Assembly (NCBI GenBank): GCA_020696345.1
Contig: JAEHCK010000012.1
Span: 1-64,000 of the forward strand
Source of the DNA: Thermoplasmata archaeon
GTDB taxonomy: Archaea > Thermoplasmatota > Penumbrarchaeia > JAEHCK01
Length of the DNA: 64,000 nt
Direction of reading: 5' to 3'
Part shown: in pieces, positions 35,607 to 44,038 of the stretch
How the letters are laid out: each line of letters begins with the position of its first letter
How positions within the stretch are numbered: the first letter of the stretch is position 1
The notes under the pieces: generated by a model
The model's database searches: none
Seen by the model: the letters and a program-made list of their open reading frames with translations, nothing else
Told to the model about the DNA's origin: nothing
Program-made: the position numbers and the translations under genes

Positions 35607-36815
35607 ATGAAACATACCGGCTTCTTCTACGAACTACGCGACCACGGCGTACCGGTGAGCGTGAAGTATATATTAGACTTCCATGAAGCGCTCAATTGCG
35701 GTCTTGGCCAGGGCGGCCTGGACCAGATATATACCTTGCTCAGACTTATCTGCATAAAACGCCTCGAGCATATCGACCCCTTCGAGCGCGCGTTCGCCAA
35801 GTATTATCTTGATCTGGAACTGCCGCCGCCCGGTGAGCCCGTAGATCTCGATGCATTGCTCGAGAGCAAACCGTTCAAGAACTGGCTGGAGGGGTATCTT
35901 GAGGCCGAAGGGCTCGATCTAAACGATTTCTACCACTACGAACGTGCCGAGGAGCTGCTGAAGAAATTCCTGGAGACCATTGCAGCCCAGACCGGTGCAC
36001 ACCACGGCGGCGGCCGGTGGGTCGGTACTGGCGGGTACTCGCCGTTCGGGCACTCGGGGCATGCGCGGCGCGGATTTCGTATCGGTGGTGAGTCAAGAAA
36101 TCGCTCGGCGATCAAGGTACTGGGCGAGCGTAGATACGCTGACTACAGCCCGCGCGCAGAGCTAAAGGCCGAGAATATACGCCAGGTCCTGGGTTCGCTG
36201 AAACGATTGGTGCCGGCGGGGCCCAAGACCGAGCTTGACCTTGATGAAACAATACGACTAACCGCAAAAAATGCTGGTGAGATCGAGCTGGCGTTCCAGG
36301 CCGAAATCCGCGATAAGATACGGGTAATTTTGATGATCGACAACGGTGGGTATTCCATGGATACTTATGTACCGTTGGTACGGCTGGTGTTCTCAAAGAT
36401 GCACGACCGCTTCAAGGACATTAATACATATTTCTTTCACAACTGCATTTATGCACATGTCTTCACCGATGCACACAGGACCAACCCCGTTCTCACCGAA
36501 AAACTGCTCCAAGAGAGCAAGAATACGCGTGTGTTCATCATCGGCGACGCCGCCATGGCGCCGGAAGAGCTCATGCTCGCAGGCGGTGCGATCTCGTGGC
36601 GCAGCTATCACCCCGAGACGGGAATATCGTGGCTCAATAGGCTGCGCGAGCATTTTTCGTACAGTATCTGGCTCAACCCGATACCACGTGCCGATTGGAA
36701 CTTTACTTGGGGTAACCTCACCATACAAAAGGTCGGCGAGGTGTTCCACATGGAGGACCTGACATTGGCCGGGCTCAAAAATGCGGTGGAGTATTTGAGC
36801 ATCCAGCGACGATGA
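35607..36815 (+). CDS. VWA domain protein, CoxE-like, partner of the MoxR ATPase
   Basis: 402 residues. The C-terminal half (about 230-395) is a von Willebrand A fold of the CoxE type. The first strand ends LMIDNGGYSM, where the usual DxSxS MIDAS motif is replaced by D-N-G-G-Y-S. I recall this variant in relatives paired with MoxR. The N-terminal half is helical with HGVPVSVKYILDFHEAL and a Gly/His-rich linker (about 130-155). Gene order moxR-vwa supports a joint chaperone role. Confidence 0.82.
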   Translation: MKHTGFFYELRDHGVPVSVKYILDFHEALNCGLGQGGLDQIYTLLRLICIKRLEHIDPFERAFAKYYLDLELPPPGEPVDLDALLESKPFKNWLEGYLEAEGLDLNDFYHYERAEELLKKFLETIAAQTGAHHGGGRWVGTGGYSPFGHSGHARRGFRIGGESRNRSAIKVLGERRYADYSPRAELKAENIRQVLGSLKRLVPAGPKTELDLDETIRLTAKNAGEIELAFQAEIRDKIRVILMIDNGGYSMDTYVPLVRLVFSKMHDRFKDINTYFFHNCIYAHVFTDAHRTNPVLTEKLLQESKNTRVFIIGDAAMAPEELMLAGGAISWRSYHPETGISWLNRLREHFSYSIWLNPIPRADWNFTWGNLTIQKVGEVFHMEDLTLAGLKNAVEYLSIQRR

Positions 36816-37238
36816 TTCTAAATACCCATTTTGCCTAATGTTTCCATGTAGAAATTAAATGAACAAAGCATTTTTTTATAAGGTATCACCCCTATAAGGT
36901 AGAGAATATCAGAAAAGTGCACCTGTATATGGGGGTGCTTTTAAATAGTTCAAATAAATAAAATTATTTATTCTATTTTTTTAGATTCATCATTGCTACT
37001 ACTCCTCGATAACCCATCACCGCCACTGCCCATCGATAACTCATTTGACTCTTTAGACTCCCGACTCTTTAGACTCTCGACTTATCTTCACCAGCTTATC
37101 CATTTTACACCCCTCACACCTAAGCAAGCAATAAAAAAGTAGAGAAGAGCTATAATTTATTCTCCATCACATCTCTCAGGTTAGTTTTTAATACATTGAA
37201 GTAATTTCTCATCTGTATTAAAAACCAGGAGAAGATAA
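36816..37238. other. Intergenic region with hairpin and dispersed repeat
   Basis: Near 36914-36941, AAAAGTGCACC and GGTGCTTTT can form a stem and may end the moxR-vwa transcript. At 37047-37120 lies a copy of the GACTC-type repeat seen at 14180-14245. AGGAGA about 6 nt before ATG 37239 is the ribosome binding site of pheS. No gene is visible. Confidence 0.5.
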
Positions 37239-38768
37239 ATGCCCAGCGAGACCGAGAAGATCAAAGACGAGCTGAGTTACAACGAGATCAAGGTACTTTT
37301 GACGCTGAAAGACATCGAGCTTGCCACACCCGAGCAGCTGGTCCGGAAGGGCGGGTTCAGGGAGCTTGTGGAAGTGATGAATGCAGTGTCATGGCTGCAG
37401 GCAAAGCAACTGGTGAACGTGAGCCAAGAGGTTTCCCTATTGTATTCGTTGGCGAAAAAACAGTATGCAACCAAGGCGCTCCCCGAACGACGGACACTAA
37501 AACTGCTCAAGAGATTCGACGGTATCATGTCGGTGAAAGAGCTTGAGAAGACGAATAAGCTGGCCAAGCCAGATATACCGATCTCACTCGGTTGGCTCAA
37601 GCGCAAGGGTTGGGCGAACATCTTCAAACGCGATGGTGAGACCATCCTGGAGCTTACCGAGCGCGGCCGCGAGGCCATGTCCAAACCGGGCTCGGACGAA
37701 AAACTGCTGGACAGATTGGCCAAAGGCGAGGTTCGTGCCGAGGATGCGGAGAAAAAAGCAGTAGAGAGCCTGAAAGCGCGCAAGAAGATACTGAAAGAGC
37801 GTAAGGTTGTTAAACGCCTGGTAACCCTAACCGATCTTGCCAAGGAAATTATCAACATGGGGCTATTGCTCAAGGACCGCGTGACGCAGATCACGCCCGA
37901 GCTTTTGCAGAGTGATAAATGGAAGGATGTTGAATACCGCAAGTACGATGTGAATACGTTCGCACCCGCAGTATTTGGCGGCTGCAAACATCCGTTAGCA
38001 CAAATAATTGCAGAGATACGCATGATCTTCGTTGAGATGGGGTTTACCGAGATACATTACGATTTCATACAGTCCTCATTCTGGAACATGGATGCACTGT
38101 TCACGGCCCAGGACCACCCCGTGCGCGACCTGCAAGATACATTCTATTTATCCCACCCCGAGACACTGTCCCTGCCCGAGGGCGAGTTGGTGGAGCGCGT
38201 ACAGGCGATGCACGAGCACGGCGGCGATATTGATTCCAAGGGTTGGCAGTACACCTGGAATCCCGATGACGCGCGCAAGCCATTACTGCGCACACACACT
38301 ACCGTGAACACAATAAGGCATTTGACCGAGCACCCGGAGCCGCCCGTAAAAGTGTTCTCCATCGAACGAAATTTCAGGAACGAAACCATAGATCCTACCC
38401 ATACCCCGGAGTTTTACCAGATCGAAGGCATAGTCATGGAAGAGGATGCGTCCTTCCCAATGCTGATCGGTATGCTCAAGGAATTCTACAGGCGCATGGG
38501 GTTCGAAAAGATCCGGCTCAGACCTGCATATTTTCCATATACCGAGCCCAGCATGGAGGTCATTGTGTGGTTCAACAATTCATGGCTCGAGTTGGGCGGC
38601 TCGGGTATTTTCAGACCCGAGGTCACCGAACCGCTTGGGGTTAAACACCCGGTCCTGGCGTGGGGTCTCGGCCTGGAACGTCTGGCCATGCTCAGGCTGG
38701 GGATCAAGGATATACGTGAATTATATATCAGTGATATTGATTGGCTCAGAAAAGCGCCCATGGTGTAA
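37239..38768 (+). CDS. pheS: Phenylalanyl-tRNA synthetase alpha subunit
   Basis: 509 residues, normal for archaeal PheS. An N-terminal winged-helix region (about 1-200) precedes the class II catalytic core. Motif 2 region: FSIERNFRNETIDPTHTPEFYQIEG (in parts). Motif 3: GVKHPVLAWGLGLERLAM. It charges tRNA-Phe with PheT as an alpha2-beta2 enzyme. pheT is not in this window, so the two subunits are split here. AGGAGA precedes the ATG. Confidence 0.96.
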   Translation: MPSETEKIKDELSYNEIKVLLTLKDIELATPEQLVRKGGFRELVEVMNAVSWLQAKQLVNVSQEVSLLYSLAKKQYATKALPERRTLKLLKRFDGIMSVKELEKTNKLAKPDIPISLGWLKRKGWANIFKRDGETILELTERGREAMSKPGSDEKLLDRLAKGEVRAEDAEKKAVESLKARKKILKERKVVKRLVTLTDLAKEIINMGLLLKDRVTQITPELLQSDKWKDVEYRKYDVNTFAPAVFGGCKHPLAQIIAEIRMIFVEMGFTEIHYDFIQSSFWNMDALFTAQDHPVRDLQDTFYLSHPETLSLPEGELVERVQAMHEHGGDIDSKGWQYTWNPDDARKPLLRTHTTVNTIRHLTEHPEPPVKVFSIERNFRNETIDPTHTPEFYQIEGIVMEEDASFPMLIGMLKEFYRRMGFEKIRLRPAYFPYTEPSMEVIVWFNNSWLELGGSGIFRPEVTEPLGVKHPVLAWGLGLERLAMLRLGIKDIRELYISDIDWLRKAPMV

Positions 38769-38771
38769 CAC

Positions 38772-39650
38772 TTGACTTTATTGACCTTATTTTATCTACA
38801 ATATATGTTGCTCAGCAGTCAGAATCTATCGAGCCTAGATACATTCTTCCTGATAATAACCGAATTTGGCTCGGATATTTTCTATATTATCATAATCCCA
38901 CCGATCTTCTGGTGCATCAATAAGAAATTAGGTATCAGGCTGTTGATCATAACCACGCTCGCCGCGTATGCCACCACGGTGCTGAAAAACCTGTTTAAAT
39001 TACCCAGGCCAATACATCGTATCGGCGGGGAACAAGATGGAACATACTCGTTCCCATCAGGGCACGCATACGGTACGACAACTTTCTGGATATATTCGAT
39101 ATATTACACGCACAGGAGAATTATATTTGTAATTGGTACATTGTTAATTGTTCTCGTTGCGATCTCACGGGTGTACTTGAGTGCACATTATCCCGGTGAT
39201 GTGTATGCCGGGATCGCACTGGGCGTGTGCACGGTCGCTCTGTTCTTATATTTCGAACCCAAGGTTATCCATATTTTCCGGGGATTCTCGCTGGGCCAGA
39301 AGCTTTTCTTTGCGGCAGTTCCCGCACTGTTATTGGTTTTATATGGCACATTATTTTTCAGCCAAGATGACCGCGGCGTAAAACTCGGGGCGGGGTTATT
39401 TGCCATTTTCACGGGCACCATTCTTGAAGCCAAGTATTTGAAATTCAAAGTCGATGTGCCGATGAGAGTAAAGGCGACCAGGATCGCCATTGGCCTCTCC
39501 ATTGCGTGGCTGGCGTATTTTGGCCTGGACATGGTGCTGCCCCATAATATCGCCACATGTTTCTTGGTCTCGTGGCTAGGCGGATTCACAGTGGTGTTTG
39601 TTGTACCGTGGGTGTTTCTGAAAATTGAAGGGGAAGGCTGTCGAATTTAA
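38772..39650 (+). CDS. PAP2-family membrane phosphatase
   Basis: About 281-292 residues. TTG 38772 is the outer start, three bases after pheS; ATG 38805 is the alternative. The three PAP2 motifs are present: KNLFKLPRP, SFPSGH and SRVYLSAHYPGD. The rest is hydrophobic with about seven to eight transmembrane segments and an extra C-terminal membrane domain. It probably dephosphorylates a lipid or polyprenyl phosphate. The link to pheS is likely only positional. Confidence 0.85.
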   Translation: MTLLTLFYLQYMLLSSQNLSSLDTFFLIITEFGSDIFYIIIIPPIFWCINKKLGIRLLIITTLAAYATTVLKNLFKLPRPIHRIGGEQDGTYSFPSGHAYGTTTFWIYSIYYTHRRIIFVIGTLLIVLVAISRVYLSAHYPGDVYAGIALGVCTVALFLYFEPKVIHIFRGFSLGQKLFFAAVPALLLVLYGTLFFSQDDRGVKLGAGLFAIFTGTILEAKYLKFKVDVPMRVKATRIAIGLSIAWLAYFGLDMVLPHNIATCFLVSWLGGFTVVFVVPWVFLKIEGEGCRI

Positions 39651-40113
39651 AAGATTGGAGTCCATATATCTATTTAGATAAAGAATGTACTTATAAGTTA
39701 GGGATGCGAGATGTGGACGCTTGGTGATTATCAACAAATTGTTAAAGTCATTCATCACCGGGATTCGGACGCTACAACGACTTTTTGATAATAACTGCTT
39801 GAGGGATTAGGGTTTTTACAATAATATGACAACCCGCTTCCCACATCCCAAATCCCTAAGTGTTTAATAATTAATTTCCATTGTGCGGAAAATTTGAGAA
39901 GATTCAGAAGATATAACAATGGGAACATATTGTTTGAAGTCATAAGTAAATGGCTAATACAACGTCGTCTTTACGGGGTATCCGATAATTGCGTCCAATA
40001 CAACCCCAAATGGAGGTTTATGCGACATTAATGTCGGATACAAACTAGATATCCGCCATTTTGCCATATAGCCTTAGGATGAGAACAGTTATTAATAAGA
40101 ATCAAAAATAGAT
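39651..40113. other. Intergenic region with dispersed repeat and 14-bp palindrome
   Basis: No gene. At 39709-39861 are words (GATGTGGACGC, GGGATTAGGGTT, CCCACATCCC) shared with 56213-56340 and 60416-60455. CGACATTAATGTCG (40023-40036) is a perfect palindrome about 80 bases before the transporter gene. Confidence 0.55.
40023..40036. promoter_or_regulatory. 14-bp perfect palindrome, possible operator
   Basis: CGACATTAATGTCG reads the same on both strands. GTATCCGATAA at about 39979 and TCGGATAC at 40034-40041 extend a looser inverted arrangement around it. It lies 78 bases upstream of the acetate-transporter-like gene. Regulation is inferred. Confidence 0.4.
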
Positions 40114-40731
40114 GTGAGAAAAATGCAAAAGGAAAATAAACAGAAAATAAATGAAATAACAAGAACGGTAAAAGATACTACGGCTAACCCTGCACCTCTT
40201 GGTTTGATGGGGTTTGGCATGGCGACTGTGCTCTTAAACCTGCATAATACTGGCTTTTTTGCCTTAGGAAGTATGATACTGGCCATGGGAATATTTTATG
40301 GCGGCTTAGCTCAGGTTATTGCAGGAATTATGGAATGGAAGAAAAACAATACATTTGGAACAACAGCATTTTCATCTTATGGTTTTTTCTGGCTTTCTCT
40401 TGTTGCTTTATTAGTGATGCCTAAAATAGGATGGTGTGAGGCGCCTGAGAGTTCCGCAATGGTAGCATATCTCTTTATGTGGGGCGTATTCACCGCAGTT
40501 ATGTTTATAGGCACACTAAAATTAAATTGTGCACTACAGTTTATATTTGCTACATTGGTGTTGTTGTTCTTCCTATTAGCTCTTGCAGAAGCTACTGGTA
40601 GTCCCATAATAAAACAAATCGCAGGTTATGAAGGGATCATCTGTGGGCTTTCTGCGATATATACCGGTTTAGCTCAAGTGCTAAATGAGGTATATGGAAG
40701 AACCATAGCTCCCATGTGGCCTGTGAAATAA
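40114..40731 (+). CDS. Acetate uptake transporter family (GPR1/FUN34/YaaH, SatP-like)
   Basis: About 202-205 residues, six predicted transmembrane helices. The family signature [14 protein letters not shown] is present near residue 25, and [30 protein letters not shown] (in parts) is typical. GTG 40114 is the outer start; ATG 40123 (MQKENKQK) is the likely one. It probably moves acetate or another small monocarboxylate, or ammonium, across the membrane. Confidence 0.9.
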   Translation: MRKMQKENKQKINEITRTVKDTTANPAPLGLMGFGMATVLLNLHNTGFFALGSMILAMGIFYGGLAQVIAGIMEWKKNNTFGTTAFSSYGFFWLSLVALLVMPKIGWCEAPESSAMVAYLFMWGVFTAVMFIGTLKLNCALQFIFATLVLLFFLLALAEATGSPIIKQIAGYEGIICGLSAIYTGLAQVLNEVYGRTIAPMWPVK

Positions 40732-40891
40732 ATTTAGCATAGGCATACGAGTGATGGATGAGGTCAGAGTATGTGGCAAAACAGCGTTATAGATTATGCT
40801 ATACAAATGCTTCCGGTTTGCAGTAGCATGTGCTGGCCACCATGTCATCGGGAAATTTATTACATTATAAAAATTGCCCTTCAAAACATCA

Positions 40892-41626
40892 TCATTTCGT
40901 AATATTTTTTTCATTGTGAAATATATCAAATATGATCTCGGCCTTTTTTTTACCGATCCCCTTTACCTGTTTCAACTCGTCCACCGATGCCTGGGCAATA
41001 TTTGCAATTGATTTGAGATCACCCAATAATCTTTTGCTTAGAGTGTAATTGATCAAAGGAATTGAACAAAGTAAGAAAAGTTGATTGTTTTTCAACGGCA
41101 ACCCAAGTCTTGACCTTTTATTATACGCTCTCGATCCAAAGATCCAATGATCGTTACGATCTATATTGCGGGCCATCAAGATCTTTAGAAATTTATACAG
41201 TTGCTCATTATTTGAAAAAAATAATAAAGGAATTCGATAAATAAAGATAATGTCAACTACCGCCAACATCATAAATCTCCAAAATGCGCGGTGATCTCTT
41301 TTTACTTGTTTATGAGAACGAGGTATTTGTTCAAAATATTCTTTAAAACTTCCCTGAACGATCACTATTTTATGGTCCACTTTATGGCCCAGAATATATT
41401 CTGCCTGCATTAATCTTAACAATTGGTTCCAGATCCGATTTGATCTGATGGAGCTGACAAAATCAAAGATGGTTTTCCGCTCGATAATAATTGCACATCT
41501 TTTACTGTTTTCCTTTAAAATTAGGATGTCGCCCACAGGTAAACAGGTGACTTCTATCTCAGAACATATCCTATTGAGTTCTCCAATGATCTTTTTCTCA
41601 CGATGATCAACGATTATCTTTACCAT
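40892..41626 (-). CDS. ERCC4/XPF-type nuclease with helix-hairpin-helix tail
   Basis: 244 residues. The N-terminal nuclease has IIVDHREKK, then PVGDILI and IIIERKTIFDFVSSI, the GDx(n)ERKx3D active site of ERCC4 nucleases. The C-terminal (HhH)2 region ends VDELKQVKGIGKKKAEIIF. No helicase domain is attached, unlike Hef. It probably cuts branched or flap DNA during repair. Confidence 0.9.
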   Translation of the reverse strand: MVKIIVDHREKKIIGELNRICSEIEVTCLPVGDILILKENSKRCAIIIERKTIFDFVSSIRSNRIWNQLLRLMQAEYILGHKVDHKIVIVQGSFKEYFEQIPRSHKQVKRDHRAFWRFMMLAVVDIIFIYRIPLLFFSNNEQLYKFLKILMARNIDRNDHWIFGSRAYNKRSRLGLPLKNNQLFLLCSIPLINYTLSKRLLGDLKSIANIAQASVDELKQVKGIGKKKAEIIFDIFHNEKNITK

Positions 41627-41808
41627 AAATGTTCTCCTCGCCCTGCTCGTAATAGAAATATTGAATTATCGAAAATATAATATTGTGTTAAAATATCAAG
41701 ATCATTCATGGAGTGGTAAGTGAAACTACTCGGTAGAACAAAAAATAAAATAATAAGTAATATTTACGACATTGAATATCAGCATCAATTCACCTTGGAG
41801 GCTAAATC

Positions 41809-41955
41809 ATGAATGTAGAGATAAAAATTGACGGCGAAGACTTGGATATAAACGATTTCGTGCAAAAAATAACATTTGAGATCAACAAAGCATTGATAAG
41901 TTCTTTGAACGCCAAACAGGATTGGTCTACTATCGAGATCAAAATGGAAAAATAA
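41809..41955 (+). CDS. Small conserved-looking protein, 48 residues
   Basis: ATG 41809 is preceded by GGAGG (41797-41801). The product starts MNVEIKIDGEDLDINDFVQ and ends WSTIEIKMEK, an acidic beta-alpha-beta-like sequence. It resembles small archaeal proteins of the form beta strand, x-x-FV helix, I-E-I strand, that I recall from methanogens (not verified). It converges with the AAA ATPase gene, leaving 9 bases between the stops. Confidence 0.65.
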   Translation: MNVEIKIDGEDLDINDFVQKITFEINKALISSLNAKQDWSTIEIKMEK

Positions 41956-41964
41956 GGTTTATTA

Positions 41965-43119
41965 TTACATAAAGTTTCTTTTCAACCAATCCATCAAAAT
42001 TGGATCTGTTATTTCATATCTTCCACGAGCTGTTTTTTCTATCAGTCCAACTTTTTGCAGGTAAGTAATTTGTCTCATGGCTTTACCCAGATCATAACCA
42101 ATAAATCTACCGGTATTGCTCAATGAATCATATCTACTCAAGCCCGTTAGTATAGCGCCGTATATCCCGGATCTCTGATTTAATTTAGATAACATTTCTC
42201 TAAATTCGCTATCAAGTTCGATGAGCATATCTTCATAAGCCTGCTCGATCACATCTTGTGTAATATCTTTTGATATGTGACTGGCTATTAAGCCAAGACG
42301 TTGTACATAGTCTGGTATAGAATGTGTAAACTCCATAAATTTGTTTATTACTTCATCAGATATAACGTAACTACATAGTTGAAATCGTCGTTTAACAAAA
42401 CGTTTTACATCTTTACCTGGCAAAGACTTTACCGCAATCTTGTACAATTGTCTGTAAAAAGGTGATTTGGCGTCTTCAACTAAAGAACTCATGAAAGTGA
42501 TCGAACTCCCACAGAACACATAACATACGTTTTTCTGTTTTTCTACTATCGATCTTAATCTCTTCAAAAAGTCCTCACCCCATCTTGAGCCAATATCCTG
42601 AAATTCATCCAGCATAAGGACAAACCTTTTTCCTTTACTTTTACCTAGTCTCTCTGCATAATTAAAGGCGTCTTCCATTATGATATCCGGATCAATGTCT
42701 TTTTGTTTTATTCCCATCCTTATTTTGAAATACTGCCCAATGCTCACATCCATATCAGTCAATTGATAGGCGATCTTACCAACACTCTCTTTTACATATC
42801 TCTTGATCGCAGTTTTGTATTTTCCATCACCGGTGTAAGTTATGTAGCCATCTCTTATGCTATCTGAAAGCATGGAAGCAAATCGTCTTTTATCTGGAAT
42901 GCCATAACAATTCACATAGATAGGTATGGGGTCGTTTATTTGTTTAACAACTTTGAAAAGAATGGATGTTTTACCCATTCGCCTCAGTCCCAATAGACAA
43001 ACATTTGACATTGATTTGATCTGTTTTGCCAACTCCCGTATTTCACTTTCTCTGTCTATAAAATATTGATCTTCAACTGGCTTTCCAGCCTTGAATGGAG
43101 TTTTCATGTTACTTTGCAT
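41965..43119 (-). CDS. Archaeal AAA ATPase (ATPase_2/STAND-like) with winged helix
   Basis: 384 residues; an internal Met at residue 5 is an alternative start. Walker A region is LLGLRRMGKTSILFK and Walker B is FVLMLDEFQDI. The FCGSSITFMSSL segment is the sensor. A C-terminal winged-helix part follows (LSRYDSLSNTGRFIGYD, ITDPILMDWLKR). This family is abundant in archaeal genomes and often linked to mobile DNA. The function is undefined. Confidence 0.85.
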   Translation of the reverse strand: MQSNMKTPFKAGKPVEDQYFIDRESEIRELAKQIKSMSNVCLLGLRRMGKTSILFKVVKQINDPIPIYVNCYGIPDKRRFASMLSDSIRDGYITYTGDGKYKTAIKRYVKESVGKIAYQLTDMDVSIGQYFKIRMGIKQKDIDPDIIMEDAFNYAERLGKSKGKRFVLMLDEFQDIGSRWGEDFLKRLRSIVEKQKNVCYVFCGSSITFMSSLVEDAKSPFYRQLYKIAVKSLPGKDVKRFVKRRFQLCSYVISDEVINKFMEFTHSIPDYVQRLGLIASHISKDITQDVIEQAYEDMLIELDSEFREMLSKLNQRSGIYGAILTGLSRYDSLSNTGRFIGYDLGKAMRQITYLQKVGLIEKTARGRYEITDPILMDWLKRNFM

Positions 43120-43267
43120 GAATAATAGTATGCAATCATCACATATATGTTTTTCTGCATATTCACATACATGTTATATTACATAAGAAAAAGTACGTAC
43201 CTATTGCAGATATGTTTTGGTGCATGAATTATGATCTTAGGTTTTTATACGACAATATAAAACTGAC

Positions 43268-44038
43268 CTATTTTTTTCCTTTCTCTTTGGTAAGGCTCTC
43301 GAAGACCGACGGCAGATGGACCAAATATGTGCCGTCGCGGTTAATTATAATTGGAAAACCCTTCAGAAGTTTGTTGAGAGATATATTGTATACTCCCGGC
43401 TCTTTTACGGTGATCACTTCCGGATAGTGGCCTTTCCTTTTCACACGCTTTGGTATTCGCTTGCGCTTGTGCTTGATCTTGGCCTTTCCGGTCTCTGTTT
43501 TTGTTTTCGGCGGCCTGGTCATTGCAGGTGCGTGTTCCAATTTTTCACCCTTGGCCATCTCTTCTTCCTTTAATTTTGATTTCCTTTTGAGCTCTTTGAG
43601 TATCTCTTTTACAGTGGGATGCTTAGGTGTTGGTGCTGGTACTGATGTTGATGCCGATACCGATGGCGCGTTTACAGGTTCTACTTCCGCCTCGAGGTCA
43701 CCTTCTTTACCTTTACCGGGTGAGATCTTGACCCAATCAGAAGCGATCTTGCCGGAAACCTCGGTGCCTGGCACGTTCGGCACTGCCTCCATCTCCACAT
43801 CTACCGACCTACCACCGGAATCATAGGTCTTCAATGGTTCATGCTTGGATAGAATCTCGCGGATCAAAACCTTTATGTCCTTATTAGCCTGCTCGGTAAG
43901 CCGCTCTCGCTCTACCTCTGATACGGGCTGCTCGGTGTAAAAGAATTTCTTGCCACCGCAATCACTACATCCCTTTAGTATCTCGGACGATCCGCTTGGG
44001 AATACCTTACCGCATTTTAAGCACTGGTGGGGCATCAC
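43268..44038 (-). CDS. Zn-ribbon protein of the DUF2073/GTPase operon
   Basis: 256 residues. The N-terminal zinc ribbon is CLKCGKVF (C-x2-C) with CSDCGG. A charged, low-complexity middle (about 65-180) follows. The C-terminal domain KEPGVYNISLNKLLKGFPIII is the conserved end. This matches the archaeal Zn-ribbon family (COG3364 from memory) that clusters with a DUF2073 protein and an Era-like GTPase in euryarchaea, as here. It overlaps the DUF2073 gene by four bases. Confidence 0.85.
   Translation of the reverse strand: MMPHQCLKCGKVFPSGSSEILKGCSDCGGKKFFYTEQPVSEVERERLTEQANKDIKVLIREILSKHEPLKTYDSGGRSVDVEMEAVPNVPGTEVSGKIASDWVKISPGKGKEGDLEAEVEPVNAPSVSASTSVPAPTPKHPTVKEILKELKRKSKLKEEEMAKGEKLEHAPAMTRPPKTKTETGKAKIKHKRKRIPKRVKRKGHYPEVITVKEPGVYNISLNKLLKGFPIIINRDGTYLVHLPSVFESLTKEKGKK

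Noticed and set aside
41965-43119. Orc1/Cdc6 replication initiator reading of the AAA protein
   Set aside because: Motif spacing and the GLRRMGKT Walker A fit the archaeal ATPase_2 family better, and no origin-like repeat cluster lies beside it.
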